Shown: one piece after another, positions 9,469-13,585 of the stretch
Layout of the letters: each line of letters starts with the position of its first letter
Position numbering within the stretch: the stretch's first letter is position 1
NCBI GenBank assembly: GCA_001430745.1
Contig: KQ482042.1
Location: 771,232-784,816 of the forward strand
DNA length: 13,585 nt
Reading direction: 5' to 3'
From: Auxenochlorella pyrenoidosa
Taxonomy: Eukaryota; Chlorophyta; Trebouxiophyceae; Chlorellales; Chlorellaceae
Notes under the pieces: model-generated
The model's database searches: none
The model's input: only the letters and a program-made list of their open reading frames with translations
What the model was told of the DNA's origin: nothing
Translations under genes and position numbers: made by a program

Positions 9469-11550
9469 ATGACAGAGGTCGTGTGGAGCCCGCTGGAGCC
9501 GGTGGCGCTGTGGCAAACCGCAGCCCTGGCTCCACAGCCCCTCTCAGCCCCCGCTGATCCCGGTAGCGATTCAGACTCCACAGCGGCGATCCTCGCACGC
9601 GGAACGGTGAGCGTGGGGGCTGTAATCCCGCAAGCATCTCCTATTTGCTGGACGCCCACCTGCACCCGCTATGCTCTGCCAGCTGCTTGGATCGAATATG
9701 CATTGCTCGCGATCAGCTGCACCCGCGCTGCGCAAGCAGCCGTTGCCGGGGCTACCTGCCCCGTGCGGGCCGAGGCACGGCGGCCCACAAACGGAAAAGC
9801 GCTCAACGTGCATGCCGAGACTTTTGGCGATCGGCGCGGCGCGCGACAGCGCTGGGGGGTGGAGGGCCGGCCGGCCCGGCGCCGGCGGGCGAGTCCGCCG
9901 CTTGCGCTCTGCCGGCTAGCCAGCTGTCAACCCACCTCACTTTAAATGCGCCGTGCCCCTGCAGATTGTGGTCATTCGTGGCAATGCGCGCACAAAGGCT
10001 TCTCTCATCGGCCAGCGGGCCGTTGTGCGGAGAGCAGTGGGCCTGGGCGGCTGGCACTGGCTGCAGGTGCGGTGCAGCGAGCAGCCTTGCTTGCTCCCCG
10101 AGGCTGCGAAAGCGGCGCGCAGGCCTCCCTGCCCCCCTGCCTGTGCAGCCTCCACGCTGCATCCTGGTGCGGCAGGGAGCCTCAGGCCCCGCTTTTGCAA
10201 ATGCGCCTGGCCTGTTGACGCGCCGGCCTGCCCGCCCCCCGCCGCCGCTGCAGGTACTGCCCAGCGGAGAGGAGGTGAAGCTGCAGCGCAACGCGCTCGA
10301 GGTGCTGGAGCGGCCCTCTGGCCACGAGCCGGTGCGCAAGGGTGCAGAGGCGTCGGTGTGGCGGCCAGAGGGCCTCTGTTGCGCAGGATTCTTGCGCTCC
10401 TGCAGGCTTCCAACCAGCCCTCACGGCTGCTCCCGCCTGCCGCAGGACTTTTCCGAGGAGGAGGAGGAGGAGGCACGCAGGCAGCAGCAGGCAGCGGCGG
10501 CAGCAGCTGCAGCGGCGCGGGGCTACACATACGAGCCTGCTGAGCCGCATGCAGAAGGTGAGTTGGGGTGGGGTTGGAGGGAGTGGTGTGTGTGTGTGTG
10601 TGCTAGAGTGCCCTCACCTTTCTAGGCATGCATGGCATTGCACAGCATGCATAGCTCCGCAACACCCCACTTTGAGGTGTCCCACCGCGGGCCTCAGCCC
10701 CTGGCTCCGCATGCCTGCTGTGCGTGGCTCCGCGTCAGTGTTTCCTAGGCCTGCAAGTGGTGCTCCTGCAAGTGGTGCTCCATTGTGGCATGGTGGTCTG
10801 GAGGCCACTTTTCCCTGTGCTGACCCCACCAGCTGCGTGGCACACCGCCTCCATCCTCTGCAGACCGGCCCCGCCCGCCGCGCCGCCCCTCATCTGTGCC
10901 CCCGGGCGGCCGGCCAGCTGCCAGCGCCGGCGGCAGCCTGTTTGACGCCGACTATGGCGCCGCGGGGCGCACGCGGCTGCACAGCTCCCGCGCCGGCGGC
11001 AGCGGCCAGCCGCGCATCAACCTGGGCAAGCTGCAGACGGCGGCGCTCAAGCGGTATGGGGCCGTGTACCACCTGGTGAGCCCCGCTGCCAGCTCAGGCA
11101 CCTGCTGGGGCAGAGGCCGGGGGCTTCATCCTTGCTTGTGTTGTGGGCGAGCAGCAGGCGGCTGCGGCGGCGCTCCCTGCCATGGCAGCAGCCACCTTCT
11201 TGCGTGCTTTGAGTGGTCCACTGGGTCCGCTGTTGGTGATGGGCACCACAGAGGCTGCGGTGCACCCTTTGCATGGATGCGCAGGCGTAGGCCAGCCCAG
11301 AAGGGCGGCATGGTGAGCAAGTTGGTGTGCCGTGTCGGCTCTCCTGGGTATGTTGCACTCTGCCTCACCCTTGCCCGCCTCCTCCTGCTTGTCTTGCTAC
11401 CCCCCGCAGCCCGAGGAGAGTGCCGCCAGCCGCGAGGCGCTGCTGGATGCTGTGTCCGAGCACTTTGCGGCGCAGCAGGTGGATGAGAGCGAGGTCATCG
11501 CCTGCTTCCTCTCGGCCGTCAAGCGCCACCGCATGGGCCTGCCGCGCTGA
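9469..11550 (+). CDS. SAP30-like Sin3-binding histone deacetylase complex subunit
   Basis: Six exons join in phase: 9469-9606, 9965-10066, 10254-10331, 10446-10557, 10864-11075 and 11410-11550, giving 260 aa. The C-terminus (about 193-254) matches the SAP30 Sin3-binding domain: INLGKLQTAALKRYGAVYHL, then REALLDAVSEHFAAQQVDE and VIACFLSAVKRH. Plant AFR1/AFR2-type proteins have the same layout; such subunits bridge Sin3 and histone deacetylases in the nucleus. The zinc finger of animal SAP30 is not present. Residues 47-106 form a second compact block (IVVIRGNARTKASLIGQ, AVGLGGWHWLQ, GEEVKLQRNALEVLE) of unknown function. Between them lies a linker with six consecutive Glu, three Gln and nine Ala, then a Pro/Arg-rich stretch. 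The start ATG at 9469 is the first in frame and gives an acidic N-terminus; a further upstream exon cannot be excluded. The intron at 11076-11409 could hide a small extra exon, but the family alignment does not need one. Confidence 0.85.
10586..10602. repeat. GT dinucleotide microsatellite
   Basis: About eight GT units lie shortly after the donor of intron 4 in the SAP30-like gene. It is a simple repeat that is likely length-variable between strains. Confidence 0.85.
10751..10780. repeat. Perfect 15-bp tandem duplication
   Basis: The unit ctgcaagtggtgctc occurs twice head to tail with no mismatch inside intron 4 of the SAP30-like gene. It looks like a recent local duplication. Each unit contains a donor-like AGTGGT, but neither is needed by the gene model. 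Confidence 0.85.
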
Positions 11551-12810
11551 GCTGGCACGCGTACTGCCTGGCGCGCACAGCGCCACGCACCGTTGGGCGC
11601 TGCCAAGCTGCTTGCGCAGCCATCCATCACACAAGGCACCTACCCTGGTTGCCGTCCAACTTGGCCTTGGCCAGACCTGGGAAGGTCCCAGTCCCTCCCT
11701 ATGAATGAAATCCACCCCTTCCGCCTCCGCCTTCTTCGCATGCTCCCGTTCCCTGGGTTGGGCCGCTGTCGGGGTTGAGCCCCGCTTTTGGCCCAGGGGT
11801 TGAAATGCATCTTGGCCAGAACAGTGCACTAGTGTTGCCCCCACCCGCCGTCTGTGTCCTCACCGCTCCCAAATTGCTTTTTCCCCACTGCTCAAGCATG
11901 GCCGCTGGTGCGCTGCCCGCGGCATTCGCGGTGCGCGCCCCGCCGCCAGCGGCCCCTTAGCCGGGCCCCCGCCGCTGCCTTGCACCACCATTTGTTGGCT
12001 CCTACCTACATATGCGGACCCTCGGGTGGCATCCGCCCACCCTGCGGGTTACTCTTGCGCCCTTTTTTGTTCCCCACAATTGCTGGACCCCACCGTTGCC
12101 GGACTGACTGCATGCCATGCCTTTGACGCAGCCCCACGGCTCCCCAACATGAGCCAAGCACACGCCACCCACGACTACTGACCTGCTGCCACTCGCCCCC
12201 CACTGCCGCCCCCCTCTCATCCCGCCCCCGTCCTGTTTCCCTGTGTTTCTGCGGCTGGGCCCTTGCCCCGATCCTCTTTGCCTGTACGTCTAAAGTCTAC
12301 TGAGGGCCCGGCCTGTCTGCCTGCTACACCCCATGGATCTCACACCAGTCACGCCCCTCCCCCCACCTTATGCTGTACCACCAATGACTCCCCGACCTGA
12401 GGGCCCCCAGCCTCCGCCCCCCCTAAAGAGGCTGGGGGGTTTTGCTCAACCGCCCCATGCTCATATCACCCCCGCCGCATTGCGCTCGGTTTTGTTGGAA
12501 TGCTTTACAACCGCTGGTTCTGGCCTGTGTAGCCACATTTGGCTGCGCAACGTTTGTTTAACAGACCCCATCGCACGAGTTCAGGAGGCACCAACTGGAG
12601 CCTGCAGCAGGCCAAAACTCATGCACTCACAACACAGCTTTGGGCTGCTGGCGCCACAAGTCGCCCCGCCATCAGCGTGCCTGCCATGTAGAGCGTTAAC
12701 GGGTGCAGGGGCGATTTGTGCTGCGTCTTGGGCTAACCCAATCGCCATCACACCTGCCTAGCTCAACAAAGGAAGCAACTGCTCTTTCGCTCAGCTCCAG
12801 AGGCGGGGCG
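11551..12810. other. 1.26-kb gap without a convincing gene
   Basis: After the SAP30-like stop codon the sequence is C-rich and T-rich on the plus strand, with many CCCC and CTT runs and lower codon-like structure. It probably holds the SAP30-like 3' UTR and the promoter/5' UTR of the F-box gene. I found no plus-strand TGTAA in it. The one minus-strand TGTAA (TTACA near 12506) has no gene attached that I can see. Open frames such as 12333-12761 are proline-rich and match no family I know. Confidence 0.5.
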
Positions 12811-13585
12811 ATGGCGGAACCGGGCCTGCAGGGTTGCCCGGTGGACGTGCTCACCGCAGAGTGCCTCTCGAGCATCTTCAGGTGCAGCACTAGTGGGCGC
12901 TGACTGTCGTCTGTCCTCACGGTCGCCGCCGCCGCCGTCGCCGCCGCTGCCCTCTCAAGCTTCGGCCTAGCGCCCATCATTGCAGTTACCTGGGCCCTGC
13001 CGATCTGGCGGCCGCAGCCTGCACCCACCGTGCATGGCGGCAGGCGGTGGCAGGGGAGGAGGGCCTGTGGCGGGCGCACTGCGAGGCCGAGTACAGCCTG
13101 CGTGCGCTGCGCCTGCCCGACGGCGGCACTGCTGGCAGCTACAGGGCCGCCTACGGCGCCTGGCGCTCCGAGTTTGGGCGGTATGGCGAGCTGGCGGGGC
13201 GGGCGCTGCGCGCGTGGCGCCTGGTAGAGGACTGGGCGGCGCAGCACTTCCCCGCCGTGGCGGCCTCACTCAGGTGCAACGGTGGTGGAGATGCACTCGC
13301 ATGGAGAAGTGGGAAGAGCGCTTCTGCTATGATGGCAGGCCGGCGTGCCGTGCAGCATGGCCTGGGAGTGCAATACAGGGTGAACCAGTGGCGCACCGCT
13401 CTGCCCAACCCCTGCTGCCCTGGCTCCAAGCCACCGCCCTGCAGCCGCGGCGCCAGCGAGGCGGAGCTGGATGCTGCAGAGCGGCAGCTGGGGTTTGCGC
13501 TGCCGCCCGCGCTGCGCGTGCTGTACCGCGTGCACAACGGGCAGGAGCTCGAGTTTGACCGGCTGGTGGGTGCTGCTGCCACCCA
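12811..13585 (+). CDS. F-box and SUKH (KNR4/SMI1) domain protein, FBXO3/SKIP16-like, partial (3' end outside window)
   Basis: The 5' part of a gene in three exons: 12811-12881, 12986-13273 and 13445 onward, phases AG|T and AG|C. Residues 11-56 are an F-box (VDVLTAECLSSIFSYLGPAD, then CTHRAWRQAV and LWRAHC), which docks on Skp1 in SCF ubiquitin ligases. A helical linker follows (SYRAAYGAWRSEFGRYGELA). From about residue 122 a SUKH/KNR4 domain begins (SEAELDAAERQLGFALPPAL, then LYRVHNGQELEFD). This order is that of animal FBXO3 and plant SKIP16, where an ApaG domain comes next; that part would lie past the right edge. The start ATG has G at -3 and +4. Exon 3 either continues to the edge or ends at 13565 before a GTGGGT donor. 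Substrates are unknown. Confidence 0.85.
12923..12948. repeat. GCC-rich trinucleotide tract
   Basis: An imperfect (GCC)n run interrupted by GTC lies in intron 1 of the F-box gene. It is a simple repeat and is not translated in the chosen model. Confidence 0.7.

Noticed and set aside
9645..10625. 326-aa continuous plus-strand frame
   Set aside because: It includes real exons 3 and 4 of the SAP30-like gene in frame but also reads through introns; exon 2, with the GLGGWHW block, lies in another frame, so the long frame is an accident of open introns.
12333..12761. 142-aa proline-rich plus-strand frame in the large gap
   Set aside because: No family resemblance, amino-acid makeup typical of translated C-rich non-coding DNA, and no supporting splice or poly(A) structure.
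13566..13585. Intron donor GTGGGT at the right edge
   Set aside because: Plausible, but reading on as coding also fits the FBXO3 pattern, so the exon is left open at the window end.
1..13585. CRISPR arrays, prokaryotic operons, transposons, tRNA or rRNA genes
   Set aside because: No regularly spaced repeats, no terminal inverted repeats with a transposase, no tRNA-like cloverleaf or rRNA sequence was recognised; the gene structure is eukaryotic throughout.

Overview
The window looks like nuclear DNA from a unicellular green alga, most likely a trebouxiophyte of the Chlorella/Micractinium type. Base composition is very GC-rich. The protein-coding signal is cut into short exons separated by introns of roughly 80 to 360 bases, with G|GTGAG/GTGCG-like donors and CTGCAG or CGCAG acceptors. 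Third codon positions are strongly G/C. The green-algal poly(A) signal TGTAA follows two of the genes. The encoded proteins are conserved eukaryotic and plant families. There are no operons, no Shine-Dalgarno context, and no rRNA, tRNA, CRISPR or transposon that I could recognise.

Layout, left to right: (1) a minus-strand RRM RNA-binding protein whose 3' end lies off the left edge; (2) a divergent gap of about 0.8 kb; (3) the complete plus-strand gene for V-type proton ATPase subunit H (8 exons, 495 aa); (4) a convergent gap of 364 bases; (5) a complete minus-strand gene of 5 exons (217 aa) that I do not recognise; (6) a 291-base divergent gap; (7) the complete plus-strand gene for a mitochondrial-type 3-oxoacyl-ACP synthase (7 exons, 462 aa); (8) after 248 bases, a complete plus-strand SAP30-like Sin3-binding protein (6 exons, 260 aa); (9) a 1.26-kb gap without a convincing gene; (10) the 5' part of an FBXO3/SKIP16-like F-box plus SUKH (KNR4/SMI1) protein running off the right edge.

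The exon models were built by hand from reading-frame continuity, splice phase and remembered family sequences; every internal phase adds up across the complete genes. The genes appear functionally independent (vacuolar acidification, organellar fatty-acid synthesis, chromatin repression, ubiquitin targeting, RNA binding).

The most unusual signals are a group of apparent GC-AG introns (one in the V-ATPase gene, two firm and one probable in the KAS gene), the unrecognised 217-aa protein divergently paired with KAS, and a conserved-looking N-terminal module in front of the Sin3-binding domain of the SAP30-like protein.
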